Assembly (NCBI RefSeq): GCF_011742165.1
Contig: NZ_JAAQTO010000043.1
Span: forward strand, 1 to 64,000
Origin: Billgrantia bachuensis
GTDB taxonomy: Bacteria > Pseudomonadota > Gammaproteobacteria > Pseudomonadales > Halomonadaceae
DNA length: 64,000 bases
Direction: 5' to 3'
Position 1 is the stretch's first letter. Each line of letters begins with the position of its first letter. Both the position numbers and the translations under genes were made by a program. Below the pieces are notes generated by a model that saw only the letters and a program-made list of their open reading frames with translations, was not told the origin of the DNA and did not search any database. Below are positions 39,411 to 49,914 of the stretch, in pieces.

Positions 39411-40262
39411 ATGCTCTACCGCGACTTTGCCACCCAGGAAGCGATCGATCGTGAATACGATCCCATGCGCGGCCGCGACCCGTCCGCGCTGCTCGCCGAC
39501 TGGCAGGCGCGCAGCGCGGACTTCATGGCGCGCTGTCGAGTGTCACGGGATGTCGCCTATGGCCCGACGCTTGCCGAGTGCATGGACGTCTACCACGCCG
39601 AGCGTGACGATGCCCCGCTCCACCTGTTCTTCCATGGCGGTTACTGGCGTTCGCTGAGCCATCGCGAGTTCGGCTTCGTCGCCGAGGGGCTGGTGCAGGC
39701 GGGCATCAATGTGGCGGTGGTCAACTACGCGCTGTGCCCCACGGTGGCCTTCGGTGAGCTGGTACGTCAGGCTCGTGCCGCGGTGGCATGGGTGCAGCGC
39801 AACGGTTCGGTGCTGGGCGTCGATTCGGCACGCCTGAGCGTCTCCGGTCACTCCGCGGGTGGCCATCTCACCGCCATGCTGCTGGCCACCGACTGGCAAG
39901 GAAACTATGGGTTGCCCGACGATACGATCGCAGGGGCGTTGTGCGTGAGCGGGCTCTATGACTTGCGCCCCTTCCCCTGGTCGTGGTTGCAACCCAAGCT
40001 GCAGCTCACCGGGCGCGACGTGACCGACTACAGCCCGCTGTTCCTGCCGTGCCAGGTGCCCGCGCCGGTGCATCTGGTCGCGGGCGGAGAAGAGTCTTCG
40101 GAGTTCGCACGCCAGATGCAGGCCCACGCCGAGCACCTCGGGGCCCAGGGCGTAGCCGTAGGCGCCGAGCTGTTGCCCGGCGACGATCACTTCTCGATCC
40201 TCGATCACTACGCGCCGGGTGGGCTTTTCACCCAGCGCATCGCCAGCTTCCACCAGGCCTGA
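39411..40262 (+). CDS. Alpha/beta hydrolase, arylformamidase (kynurenine formamidase)-like
   Basis: 283 residues from the ATG at 39411 (GGAGG at 39398-39402). HGGYWR at 75-80 and GHSAGGH at 146-152 (nucleophile S148) are hallmarks of the eukaryote-type N-formylkynurenine formamidase branch; the catalytic His is probably H260 in GDDHFSI. If it is a formamidase it would feed the tryptophan-kynurenine-anthranilate route. Runs end-to-end with the convergent RidA gene of the aromatic island. General carboxylesterase activity is the alternative. Confidence 0.7.
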   Translation: MLYRDFATQEAIDREYDPMRGRDPSALLADWQARSADFMARCRVSRDVAYGPTLAECMDVYHAERDDAPLHLFFHGGYWRSLSHREFGFVAEGLVQAGINVAVVNYALCPTVAFGELVRQARAAVAWVQRNGSVLGVDSARLSVSGHSAGGHLTAMLLATDWQGNYGLPDDTIAGALCVSGLYDLRPFPWSWLQPKLQLTGRDVTDYSPLFLPCQVPAPVHLVAGGEESSEFARQMQAHAEHLGAQGVAVGAELLPGDDHFSILDHYAPGGLFTQRIASFHQA

Positions 40263-40676
40263 TCAGACCTCGGGTATGACTGCGGTGGCCTCGATTTCGA
40301 CCTTCGCCCGATCCTCGATCAGATCGGCCACCTGCACCATGGTCATGGCCGGGAAATGCTTGCCCATCACCTCGCGATAGGCAGCGCCCACTTCCTTGAG
40401 CCGCGCCAGATACTCCTGTTTATCGGTGACGTACCAGGTCAGGCGCACCACGTGCTGCGGGCCGGCGTCGGCCTGCTTCAGCACCTCGACGATATTGGCC
40501 AGCGCCTGGTGCACCTGAGCGACGAAGTCGTCGCTCTCGAAGACCTGGTCGCCGTTCCAGCCGATCTGGCCGCCGACGAAGATCGTGCGGCCGGTGGCGA
40601 GCACGCCGTTGGCGTAGCCCACGGCGGCCTTCCAGTGCGAAGGGTGAAGCAGCTCATGCAGGGTGGCGTTACTCAT
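40263..40676 (-). CDS. RidA-family enamine/imine deaminase
   Basis: 137 residues from the ATG at 40676 (AAGGA 7 nt upstream); a GTG/ATG further up at 40724 is unlikely. Typical RidA pattern GYANGVLATGRTIFVGGQIGWN, VRLTWYVTDKQEYL and MVQVADLIEDRAKVEIEATAVI. Hydrolyses reactive 2-aminoacrylate-type enamines. Last gene of the island and overlapping the thioesterase by 8 bp, so it probably acts on a pathway intermediate such as an amino-cyclohexene-type CoA ester. Confidence 0.85.
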   Translation of the reverse strand: MSNATLHELLHPSHWKAAVGYANGVLATGRTIFVGGQIGWNGDQVFESDDFVAQVHQALANIVEVLKQADAGPQHVVRLTWYVTDKQEYLARLKEVGAAYREVMGKHFPAMTMVQVADLIEDRAKVEIEATAVIPEV

Positions 40677-41094
40677 CTGGGTATCCTTGTTGGCAGTCCT
40701 TGGCGAAGTGTCGGCGCATGGCATCGGGCCAGGGCAGGGGCCGGCCGCTGTCCAGGTCGACGAAGACCAGGGTGGAATCGCAGGTCATGCGTAGCTCACC
40801 GCTGCAGTAGGCAACGGTGCGTAGAGTCAGGCTGGTGCGGCCGACGTCACGGATCGTGAGCTCGAAGGCGAGCGTCTCCCCCAGCCGGCTGGGGGCATGG
40901 AAGTCGGTCTCGATGTGGGCCGTGGGCACACCGGTGCGCGAAGTGACATGCAGGCGGTTGAAGTCGTGGCCCACCGACTCGGCGAAATAGTCCTCGACCA
41001 CCGAGTTGAGCATCTCGAAGTAGCGTGGGTAGAAGACGATCCCTGCCGGATCGCAGTGCTGGAAGCGCACCTTGCGCTGGGTCGTGAACGGCAT
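40669..41094 (-). CDS. Acyl-CoA thioesterase, 4-hydroxybenzoyl-CoA thioesterase family
   Basis: 141 residues from the ATG at 41094 (GGAG in taggagaagcc upstream). Hot-dog fold with the conserved motif HCDPAGIVFYPRYFEMLNSVVEDYF. The Asp is the general base used by aryl-CoA thioesterases. Likely releases CoA from dead-end aromatic thioesters so the CoA pool is not trapped. Sits between the ABC importer and ridA. Confidence 0.87.
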   Translation of the reverse strand: MPFTTQRKVRFQHCDPAGIVFYPRYFEMLNSVVEDYFAESVGHDFNRLHVTSRTGVPTAHIETDFHAPSRLGETLAFELTIRDVGRTSLTLRTVAYCSGELRMTCDSTLVFVDLDSGRPLPWPDAMRRHFAKDCQQGYPDE

Positions 41095-41105
41095 GGCGGC
41101 TTCTC

Positions 41106-41786
41106 CTACACGCCGAGATAGCGGTCGCGGATGGTGTCGTCGAGTGCGCCGGGTTCTCCGGTCCACACCGTGCGCCCCTTTTCGAGGATGGTGCAGCGGT
41201 CAGCCACCGGCAGCAGCTCGGCGAGTGACTTATCGACGATCAGCGTGGACTGGCCTTCCGCCTTGAGCGCGCGAATAGCCGCCCAGATCTCCTGGCGGAT
41301 GACCGGGGCCAGGCCCTCGGTGGCTTCGTCGAGCACCAGCAGGCTGGGGTTGGTCATCAGTGCGCGGCCGATGGCGAGCATCTGCTGTTCACCGCCGGAG
41401 AGGGTGTTGGCCATCTGCTGGCGCCGCTCGGCCAACCGAGGGAAGAGGCTTTCCACGCGCGCCAGGTTCCAGCGGCCGGAGCGCGCCGTGACCAACAGAT
41501 TCTCGCGTACCGAGAGATTGGCGAAGCAGCGCCGCCCTTCGGGAACGAGCCCGAGCCCGGCCTGGGCGATACGATACGATGGCAGGCGATGCAGCTCCTG
41601 CAACTCAAAGGTAATGCTGCCACGGCGCGGCGGGGTGAGGCCGAAGATGGAACGGATGGTAGTGGTCTTGCCCATACCGTTGCGCCCCATCAGTGCCATC
41701 ATCTCGCCGGCCTGAACGCTTAGGTCGACGCCGAACAGTGCCTGGGAGGGGCCGTAGAAGGTCTCGATCGCGGTGACGTTGAGCAT
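41106..41786 (-). CDS. livF: Branched-chain-type ABC transporter ATP-binding protein (LivF)
   Basis: 226 residues from the ATG at 41786, one base after the livG stop (TGA G ATG). Walker A GRNGMGKTT, signature LSGGEQQML, Walker B LLVLDEATEGLAP. One of two ATPases of the importer encoded with livG, livM, livH and the binding protein. The location inside an aryl-CoA operon points to an aromatic acid rather than leucine as substrate. Confidence 0.92.
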   Translation of the reverse strand: MLNVTAIETFYGPSQALFGVDLSVQAGEMMALMGRNGMGKTTTIRSIFGLTPPRRGSITFELQELHRLPSYRIAQAGLGLVPEGRRCFANLSVRENLLVTARSGRWNLARVESLFPRLAERRQQMANTLSGGEQQMLAIGRALMTNPSLLVLDEATEGLAPVIRQEIWAAIRALKAEGQSTLIVDKSLAELLPVADRCTILEKGRTVWTGEPGALDDTIRDRYLGV

Positions 41787-41787
41787 C

Positions 41788-42531
41788 TCAATCCCCCAGG
41801 TAGGCTTCGCGAACTTGTGGGTTGCCGCGGATCTCGGCACCGTCGCCATGGGCGATCACGGCCCCGGCCACCAGTACCGAAATACGGTCGGCCAGGCGGA
41901 ACACGGCGTCCATGTCATGCTCGATCAACAGGATCGGCACCTCGTGCTTGAGTGCCTCGAGCAGCTCGGTCAAGTGTGCCGATCCCTCGGGGCCGAGCCC
42001 GGCCATGGGCTCGTCGAGCAGCAGGACCCGTGGCTTGAGCGCCAAGGCGCAGGCCACCTCGACCTGGCGCCGCTCGCCGTGGGAGAGCTCCGATACCGGA
42101 GTGTCGGCGCGATGCGTGAGCGCCATGCGCTCCAGCGCCTCCATGGCCGGCATAAGCAGGCTCTCGTCGCGATGCACCGGCTTCCAGAAGCGGAAGCTGT
42201 GCCCCTGCAGTGCCTGCACGGCGATCATCACGTTGCGCTTCACCGACAGCGGTTCGGCTAGCGACGACACCTGGAAGCTGCGCCCCAGCCCCAGCCGTGC
42301 GCGCTGGGCCACGCTGAGCGGAGTGATCTCCTGGCCGGCCAGCACGATGCTGCCGGAGTCGGGCTTGAGTCCGCCGGCGATCTGGCCGATCAGGGTCGAC
42401 TTGCCGGCCCCGTTGGGGCCGATCAGCGCATGGATCTCGCCCGCTCGCAGGTCGAGCGAAACGTCGCAGGTGGCCTGTAGCGCGCCGAAGCGCTTGTTGA
42501 GGTTCGAGAGTGTCAGCACGGCATCACTCAT
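41788..42531 (-). CDS. livG: Branched-chain-type ABC transporter ATP-binding protein (LivG)
   Basis: 247 residues. Walker A GPNGAGKST, LSHGERRQVEVA as the signature, Walker B LLLDEPMAGLGP, and the C-terminal region VLVAGAVIAHGDGAEIRGNPQV characteristic of LivG. Overlaps livM by 8 bp. Confidence 0.93.
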   Translation of the reverse strand: MSDAVLTLSNLNKRFGALQATCDVSLDLRAGEIHALIGPNGAGKSTLIGQIAGGLKPDSGSIVLAGQEITPLSVAQRARLGLGRSFQVSSLAEPLSVKRNVMIAVQALQGHSFRFWKPVHRDESLLMPAMEALERMALTHRADTPVSELSHGERRQVEVACALALKPRVLLLDEPMAGLGPEGSAHLTELLEALKHEVPILLIEHDMDAVFRLADRISVLVAGAVIAHGDGAEIRGNPQVREAYLGD

Positions 42532-43564
42532 GGCGCTCCCTCCCGGCCAGCCAGCCCATCACACCGTACTTGGCGAACAGTACTACCAGCAGCAGCACCA
42601 GGCCGAGGAACAGCTTCCAGTATTCGGTCAGGCCGCCCAGCAGGGTCTCCATCAATACGAACAGTATGGCCCCGGCCAGCGGGCCGTAGAGTCGGCCCAC
42701 GCCGCCGAGGATGACGATCACCATTAGCTCGCCGGACATGTGCCAACTGAGCATGGTGGGGCTGACGAAGCCGTTGAGATCGGCGTACAGCGCCCCGGCA
42801 AGACCAGTGATCATCGCCGAGATGACGAAGGCCACCAGGCGAATGGGATAGGGGGCGATACCGGCGGTGGCCAGGCGGGTGTCGTTGAGCCGCGCCATGG
42901 TCAGGGCGGCACCGAAGCGCGACTTCATGATGCGCGAGACGAGGGCGAGCGATAGCACCAGCCCGGCGAAGCAGATCAGGAAGAAATTGAGAGCGTTGCC
43001 GGTGTCGACCCACGGCAGCGAGTTGCGCAGGTAGATCGGCAGGCCATCCTCGCCGCCGTAGGTGGGCCAGGAGTTGGCGAAGTAATAGATCATCTGGGCG
43101 AAGGCCAGGGTGATCATGATGAAATAGACACCGGTAGTACGCAGTGAGATGGCACCGATGACCAGCGCCAGCAGGCCGCACAGCACGATTGCCGCGAGCC
43201 AGATCACGAGCATGCTGTCGCTGCCGGGAATGGCCAGCGGCCAACCGATTACCGGGGTGAGGTCGAAGGCGTGGTAGGCGCTGATACCGGCCACGTAGCC
43301 GCCCAGGCCGAAGTAGGCGGCATGGCCGAAGCTCACCATGCCGCCGTAGCCGATGGCGAGGTTGAGGCCAACTGCCGCCATGGCGACCAGGGTCATGCGC
43401 GAGGCCAGGTTGACGTAGTAGACATGGCCCAGGAAGTAGGCCGCCAGCGGGGCCAGCAGCAGCAGGGCCAGCAAGCCGATCTGTACCAGCCCTTTGCGAT
43501 CGTGCCAACTGGCTGTCGGCAGCCCCGGCTGTGGGGCGAGAGTTCGAGTAACGGGCTTAGTCAT
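42524..43564 (-). CDS. livM: Branched-chain-type ABC transporter permease (LivM)
   Basis: 346 residues from the ATG at 43564. About nine to ten membrane segments; the family motif AIGYGGMVSFGHAAYFGLGGY and the coupling region DTRLATAGI are visible. Overlaps the 3' end of livH by 8 bp. Confidence 0.92.
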   Translation of the reverse strand: MTKPVTRTLAPQPGLPTASWHDRKGLVQIGLLALLLLAPLAAYFLGHVYYVNLASRMTLVAMAAVGLNLAIGYGGMVSFGHAAYFGLGGYVAGISAYHAFDLTPVIGWPLAIPGSDSMLVIWLAAIVLCGLLALVIGAISLRTTGVYFIMITLAFAQMIYYFANSWPTYGGEDGLPIYLRNSLPWVDTGNALNFFLICFAGLVLSLALVSRIMKSRFGAALTMARLNDTRLATAGIAPYPIRLVAFVISAMITGLAGALYADLNGFVSPTMLSWHMSGELMVIVILGGVGRLYGPLAGAILFVLMETLLGGLTEYWKLFLGLVLLLVVLFAKYGVMGWLAGRERHE

Positions 43565-44471
43565 GGGCGGCAAACAGTCCCTTGGGTTTGAAGGCGAGTA
43601 TCACGGCCATCAGGACGTAGATCAGCATTGCGGCAATGGCGGAGCCGACACCGGCAGCCTCCGAAGGACTCATGAAGTGTCGGAAGAAGGCCGGCAGAAA
43701 TATTCGCCCCAGAGTGTCGACGACCCCGACCAGGATGGCGCCATACAGTGCGCCCTTAATCGATCCGATGCCGCCGATCACGATCACCACGAAAGCGAGT
43801 ATCAGCACCGGCTCGCCCATGCCGACCTGTACCGACTGCAGCGCGCCGACCATGGCCCCGGCCAGGCCGGCCAGCGCCGCACCCATGGCGAAGACCAGGG
43901 TATAGAGCCGGGCGATGTTGACGCCCAGGGCGCCGATCATCTCGCGGTCGCTCTCGCCGGCGCGAATGCGCATGCCGAGCCGGGTGCGCGAGATCAGCAA
44001 GTACATGCCTACCGCCACCGCGATCCCCACGGCGATGATCACCAGCCGATAGATGGGATAGCGCAGGCCGCCCGGCAGGGTGACCGAACCTGACAGGGCC
44101 GCCGGCGGGTTGAGCCACAGCGGCGAGGAGCCGAACAGCCAGCGGGTGCCCTCCGAGAAGATCAGGATCAGAGCGAAGGTGGCCAGCACCTGGTCGAGGT
44201 GGGGGCGGTGATAGAGCCGGCGGATCACGATCAGCTCGACCAGGGCGCCGACGGCAGCGGCCACGGCGATGCCAGCCGCCAGGCCGACGAGGAAGGAGCC
44301 GGTGGTGGCACTGACCAGTGCCGTGGCGTAGGCGCCGACCATGTAGAAGGAGCCGTGAGCCAGGTTGATCAGCCCCATCACGCCGAAAATCAGGGTCAGG
44401 CCGCTGGCCATCAGGAACAGCATGGTACCGAGCTGAAGGCCGTTGATGAGCTGTTCGATAAGTAGTGTCAT
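43557..44471 (-). CDS. livH: Branched-chain-type ABC transporter permease (LivH)
   Basis: 304 residues, about eight membrane segments. GLTLIFGVMGLINLAHGSFYMVGAY near the N-terminus and the EAA-like loop (REMIGALGVNIARLY) are LivH features. Forms the permease heterodimer with LivM. Confidence 0.92.
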   Translation of the reverse strand: MTLLIEQLINGLQLGTMLFLMASGLTLIFGVMGLINLAHGSFYMVGAYATALVSATTGSFLVGLAAGIAVAAAVGALVELIVIRRLYHRPHLDQVLATFALILIFSEGTRWLFGSSPLWLNPPAALSGSVTLPGGLRYPIYRLVIIAVGIAVAVGMYLLISRTRLGMRIRAGESDREMIGALGVNIARLYTLVFAMGAALAGLAGAMVGALQSVQVGMGEPVLILAFVVIVIGGIGSIKGALYGAILVGVVDTLGRIFLPAFFRHFMSPSEAAGVGSAIAAMLIYVLMAVILAFKPKGLFAAHD

Positions 44472-44529
44472 GAGATCGTCAGGCAGTTAGTGGAAGGCGG
44501 CCGGCCCGGGGAGGGCCGGCCTGGCCGGG

Positions 44530-45672
44530 TCACATCTCGCACTGGGTGTGGTAGACGTCCTGAATGTCCTCGACGGCAATACCCACCAGGCGGTTGGTCG
44601 GCTGGCCATCGTCGCCCTCGACCACCTCACGCACGTAGATGTCCTGAATGGGGTGGTGGTTGGGGCCGAAGCGGAATTCTCCGCGCACCGAATCGAAATC
44701 GGCCTCGCGCAGCGCCTCGCGGAAGGCATCCTGATCGTCCGGATGAGCCTTCTCCAGAGCGCTCAAGATCAGGTTGGCGGTATCGTAGCCTTGGGCCGCA
44801 TAGAGAGTCGGCGTACGGCCATAGGCTTCGCGAAAGCCCTCGACGAAGGCGTGGTTGGCCTCGTTGTCGAGGTCGTAGGCCCACAGCGAGGTATTCATGG
44901 CACCGATGGCCGCGCTGCCCACCGCCTTGATGATGATTTCGTCGAAGGAGAAGGCGGCACCGAACACCGGCATGTCGACGCCCGAGTTCTCCCACTGCTT
45001 CATGAACGAGATGCCCATGCCGCCGGGCAGGAAGAAGAACAGGCTGTCGGCGTCGCTGGCGCGGATCTGGGCAATCTCGGCGGCGTAGTCGGTCTGGCCC
45101 ATCTGGGTGTAGATCTCGTCGACCACGTCGCCTTCGTAGAGGTGCTTGAAGCCGGCCAGGGCGTCGGTGCCGGCGGGGTAGTTGGGCGCCATGATGACGG
45201 GACGCTCGTAGCCCTGCTCGCGCATGTAGGCCCCCATGGCGCCGTGCAGGTTGTCGTTCTGGTAGGCGGCGTTGAAATAGTTCTCGTGACACATGCGCCC
45301 GGCGAGATCGGAAGGGCCGGCGTTGGGCGAGATGTAGAAGGTACCCTGGCGCACCGCCGCCGGTACCACCGCCATGGCCAGGTTGGAGAAGATAATACCG
45401 GTGAGAATATCGACCTCGTCGCGCTGCATGAACTCGTTGGACAGGCTGCGCGCCAGGTCGGGCCGGTTACCGTCGTCCTGCACCAGCACCTCGACGTCGT
45501 CGCGGCCGGAACGTTCGATGGCCAGCATGAAACCATCGCGGACGTCCACGCCCAGGTGCGAGCCGCCGCCGGACAGGGTGGTGATCATGCCGATCTTGAC
45601 CTCTTCGGCCTGAGCCGCCGCCATGGCGGTGGTCATCAAAAGGCCAAGGCCAACGCTGACTAGTCTCTTCAT
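44530..45672 (-). CDS. ABC transporter substrate-binding protein, LivK/aromatic-acid type
   Basis: 380 residues from the ATG at 45672 with GAGGGT upstream. Sec signal peptide cleaved near AQA-EE. Type I periplasmic-binding fold opening VKIGMITTLSGGGSHLGVDVRDGF. Such proteins linked to aryl-CoA clusters bind benzoate-like acids. First of the five transporter genes and separated from the ligase gene by about 100 bases, which may hold a secondary promoter. Confidence 0.88.
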   Translation of the reverse strand: MKRLVSVGLGLLMTTAMAAAQAEEVKIGMITTLSGGGSHLGVDVRDGFMLAIERSGRDDVEVLVQDDGNRPDLARSLSNEFMQRDEVDILTGIIFSNLAMAVVPAAVRQGTFYISPNAGPSDLAGRMCHENYFNAAYQNDNLHGAMGAYMREQGYERPVIMAPNYPAGTDALAGFKHLYEGDVVDEIYTQMGQTDYAAEIAQIRASDADSLFFFLPGGMGISFMKQWENSGVDMPVFGAAFSFDEIIIKAVGSAAIGAMNTSLWAYDLDNEANHAFVEGFREAYGRTPTLYAAQGYDTANLILSALEKAHPDDQDAFREALREADFDSVRGEFRFGPNHHPIQDIYVREVVEGDDGQPTNRLVGIAVEDIQDVYHTQCEM

Positions 45673-45775
45673 GGATTTACCCTCTTCGTTCTCGATTGTT
45701 GTGTTCTCAGCGCATCGTTCGGCGCTGGTGCTACGGTTGCCCGTCTGGTCGTGCCGCCGGGCCGGTTCCCCACTG

Positions 45776-47404
45776 TCAGTCAGGATAATGCTCCTGGCGC
45801 AGCCGGAAGCGCTGCACCTTGCCGGTAGCCGTTTTCGGCAGCGTCTCGACGAAGCGAATCGAGCGTGGATACTTGTAGGGCGCGATACGCTGCTTGACGA
45901 ATGCCTGCAGCCGCTCGACGCAGGCCGTGTCCGGCTCGACACCGGGAGACAGTACCACGAAGGCTTCGACGATCTGCCCACGCTCTCCATTCGGTGCACC
46001 GATCACGGCACACTCGGCCACCGCCTCGTGGGCCAGCAGCGCCGCTTCCACCTCGGGCCCGGCGATGTTGTAGCCGGACGAGACGATCATGTCGTCGTTG
46101 CGCGCGGCGAAATGGAAGTAGCCCTCGTCGTCCTGGTAGAAGGCATCGCCGGTGAGGTTCCAGCCCTGCTGCACGTAGCCCTGCTGGCGGTTGTCGGCGA
46201 GGTAGCGACAGCCGGTGGGGCCGCGCACCGCCAGGCGGCCGATCTCTCCGCGTGGCAGCTCGTTCATGTCGGGATCGACGATCTTCGCCTCGTAGCCTGC
46301 CACCGGCCTGCCGGTGCAGGCGGGGCGGTGGTCGTCGAGGCGATTGGAGATGAAGATGTGCAGCATTTCGGTGGCACCGATACCGTCGAGGATCGGCGTT
46401 CCCGTTTTCTCGATCCAGTCGTGATAGATCGGCGCCGGCAGCGTCTCGCCGGCCGATACCGCCACGCGCAGGCTGGCCAATGCCTCGTCGCTATCCAGCG
46501 AGGCGAGCATGGTGCGGTAGGCGGTGGGCGCGGTAAACACGATGGTGGCGCGATGCTCGCGAATGATGTCGAGCATGCTGGGTGGGGTGGCCTTCTCGAG
46601 CAGCACGGCGCTGGCACCGAAACGCAGCGGGAATATCGCCAATCCTCCGAGACCGAAGGTGAAGGCCAGCGGCGGCGAACCGACGAAGACGTCGTCCGGC
46701 GTCACCTGCAGCACCTCGCGGGCATAGCCGTCGGCGATGATCAGCAGGTCGCGGTGAAAGTGCATGGTCGCCTTGGGCTTGCCGGTGGTGCCGGAGGTGA
46801 AGCCGAGCAGAGCCACATCTTCGGCGGCGGTGGTTACCGTCTCGAAGTCGGTTGGCTTGCCCAGCGCCAGGCGATCGAGTTCGGCATCGTGGTTGGCGGT
46901 GCCGTCGAAACCCACCACGCGTTTCAGGTAGGCGCTGTCGGCGGCGCAGGCTTCTAGCTCCTCGAGCAGGCGGGTGTCGCACAGGGCCAGGGCGATCTCG
47001 GCCTTGTCGACGACCTGGGCCAGCTCACCGGCACGCAGCATCGGCATGGTGTTGACGACTACCGCGCCGGCCTTGGTGGCTGCAAGCCAGCAGGCGACCA
47101 TGGCGGGATTGTTGGCCGAGCGGATCAGCACCCGATTGCCTGGGCGCACGCCGAGCTCTTCCACCAGTGCGTGGGCCAGGCGGTTGGTCCATTCGGCAAG
47201 CTCGCGATAGGTGCGGCTGCGACCGTTGCCGATCAGTGCCACTCGCTCGCCATGGCCCTGTTCGACCCAGCGGTCGCAAAGCTCCACCGCGGCGTTGAGG
47301 CGCTCGGGATAGTCGAAGCCGTCGAGCCTGAGCTCGGGCCATTCATGCCCGGGAGGCAGGTTGTCCCGGGCGAAGGTATCGGCGTGGGCCGACGATGCGT
47401 TCAT
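45776..47404 (-). CDS. Aryl-CoA ligase, 2-aminobenzoate-CoA ligase type
   Basis: 542 residues from the ATG at 47404 (GGAG 7 nt upstream; an ATG at 47410 is also in frame). ANL-superfamily motifs: TSGTTGKPK at 203-211, GIGATEMLHIF (A5 region), YIYxTGD-like QQGWNLTGDAF, and the C-terminal catalytic lysine K529 in TATGKVQRF. The sequence style (ADTFARDNLPP start, FGLGGLAIFPLRFGA) is that of benzoate/2-aminobenzoate-CoA ligases. Activates the imported acid with ATP and CoA. Salicylate or benzoate are alternative substrates. Confidence 0.82.
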   Translation of the reverse strand: MNASSAHADTFARDNLPPGHEWPELRLDGFDYPERLNAAVELCDRWVEQGHGERVALIGNGRSRTYRELAEWTNRLAHALVEELGVRPGNRVLIRSANNPAMVACWLAATKAGAVVVNTMPMLRAGELAQVVDKAEIALALCDTRLLEELEACAADSAYLKRVVGFDGTANHDAELDRLALGKPTDFETVTTAAEDVALLGFTSGTTGKPKATMHFHRDLLIIADGYAREVLQVTPDDVFVGSPPLAFTFGLGGLAIFPLRFGASAVLLEKATPPSMLDIIREHRATIVFTAPTAYRTMLASLDSDEALASLRVAVSAGETLPAPIYHDWIEKTGTPILDGIGATEMLHIFISNRLDDHRPACTGRPVAGYEAKIVDPDMNELPRGEIGRLAVRGPTGCRYLADNRQQGYVQQGWNLTGDAFYQDDEGYFHFAARNDDMIVSSGYNIAGPEVEAALLAHEAVAECAVIGAPNGERGQIVEAFVVLSPGVEPDTACVERLQAFVKQRIAPYKYPRSIRFVETLPKTATGKVQRFRLRQEHYPD

Positions 47405-47486
47405 GACCATTCTCCGTACATCGTTGTTGTTGTGCGGCGCCGAGGCGTCGACAGGGGGATACGGTGTCTGGCGTACGTCAGTCGTT

Positions 47487-48617
<1,131 letters not shown>

Positions 48618-48637
48618 TGCTAAGTCTCCCTGGACGC

Positions 48638-49447
48638 TCAGTCCCCCTGGAATCGGGGCTTCTGCTTGGCGGCAAAGGCGCGGTAGGCGCGCTCGAAGTC
48701 GCCGGTCTGCATGCAGATTGCCTGCGCCTGGGCCTCGGACTCGATGGCCTGCTCCAGGCTCATCGACCACTCCTGGTTGAGCTGGGTCTTGGTGATGCCG
48801 TGGGCGAAGGTGGGTCCCTGGGCCAGGCGGGTGGCGTAGGCGATGGCCTCGGCCTCGAGCGACTCCGCCTCCACCAGTCGGTTGTAGAAACCCCACTGCT
48901 GACCTTCTTCCGCGCTCATGCTGCGTCCGCTGTAGAGCAGGTCGGCGGCGCGGCCCTGACCGATGATGCGGGGCAGCATGGCGCAGGCGCCCATGTCGCA
49001 GCCGGCCAGGCCCACCCGGGTGAAGAGGAAGGCGGTGCTGGCCTGGGGCGTGGCGAAGCGGATGTCCGAGGCCATGGCGATGATGGCGCCGGCACCGACG
49101 CAGACGCCGTCGACCGCGCTGATGATGGGCTTTCCGCAGTTGATCATCGCCTTGACCAGGTCGCCGGTCATACGCGTGAACTCGAGCAGGCCCTTCATGT
49201 CGCGACCCACCAGCGGGGCGATGATTTCATGCACGTCACCGCCGGAGCAGAAGTTGCCGCCGTTGGAGGCGAACACCACCGCCTTGACGTCCTCGGCGTA
49301 AACCAGGTCGCGGAAGGTGTCGCGCAGCTCGGCGTAGCTGTCGAAGGTGAGCGGGTTCTTGCGCTCGGGGCGGTCCAGGCGGATCACCGCGACGTCGCCC
49401 TCCATGCGCCACTGGAAATGGCGCGGTGTCAGGTCGGCCAGTTTCAT
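48638..49447 (-). CDS. Enoyl-CoA hydratase/isomerase family protein
   Basis: 269 residues, crotonase fold. Oxyanion-hole regions [16 protein letters not shown] and [17 protein letters not shown] are present. The catalytic glutamates of classical hydratases are not clearly placed: position two reads [17 protein letters not shown]. It may therefore be a ring hydrolase/hydratase variant rather than a generic ECH. Overlaps the MarR gene by 4 bp (ATGA). Confidence 0.85.
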   Translation of the reverse strand: MKLADLTPRHFQWRMEGDVAVIRLDRPERKNPLTFDSYAELRDTFRDLVYAEDVKAVVFASNGGNFCSGGDVHEIIAPLVGRDMKGLLEFTRMTGDLVKAMINCGKPIISAVDGVCVGAGAIIAMASDIRFATPQASTAFLFTRVGLAGCDMGACAMLPRIIGQGRAADLLYSGRSMSAEEGQQWGFYNRLVEAESLEAEAIAYATRLAQGPTFAHGITKTQLNQEWSMSLEQAIESEAQAQAICMQTGDFERAYRAFAAKQKPRFQGD

Positions 49448-49914
49448 TGACGTTGTTCTCCCGTGTCGGCCGGCAAGCGATGCAGCAGCTCGCCGATATG
49501 ATGGGCATCCTCTGCGCTGACGCCGTCGAGCAGGGCATCGACCCAGCCCTCGTGGGCTGCCGCCATGGTGGTGAAGGCGTCGCGCCCGTCGGCGGTCAGG
49601 CGTACCAGGGTGGCGCGGCGATCGCCCTCAATGGCAATGCGCTCGACCAGGCCGTCTTCGGCCAGGCGGTCGACGATGCCAGTGACGTTGCCATTGGAGA
49701 CCCGCAGCCGCTTGGAGAGCTCGTTCATCTTCAAACCCTCCCGCTCGCGAAAAAGCGCAGCCATGACGTCGAAACGCGGCAGCGTGGAGTCGAACTCCAC
49801 GCGCAGCTTCTCGCGTAGCGCCGCCTCCACCTGGCGCGTTACCCGCAGCATGCGCAGCCATAGGCGCAGGCGCTCCTTGCTCAGGGTTTCCGGTTTCGCC
49901 AGCGAGGCTGTCAT
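49444..49914 (-). CDS. MarR-family transcriptional regulator
   Basis: 156 residues from the ATG at 49914. Winged helix with [30 protein letters not shown] followed by the wing ([15 protein letters not shown]). Coupled by ATGA overlaps to both neighbours, so the regulator is made with the pathway. MarR proteins in aryl-CoA clusters commonly derepress on binding the CoA thioester. The TTCAAGCTT repeats at 53009-53036 are the likely operator. Confidence 0.9.
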   Translation of the reverse strand: MTASLAKPETLSKERLRLWLRMLRVTRQVEAALREKLRVEFDSTLPRFDVMAALFREREGLKMNELSKRLRVSNGNVTGIVDRLAEDGLVERIAIEGDRRATLVRLTADGRDAFTTMAAAHEGWVDALLDGVSAEDAHHIGELLHRLPADTGEQRQ

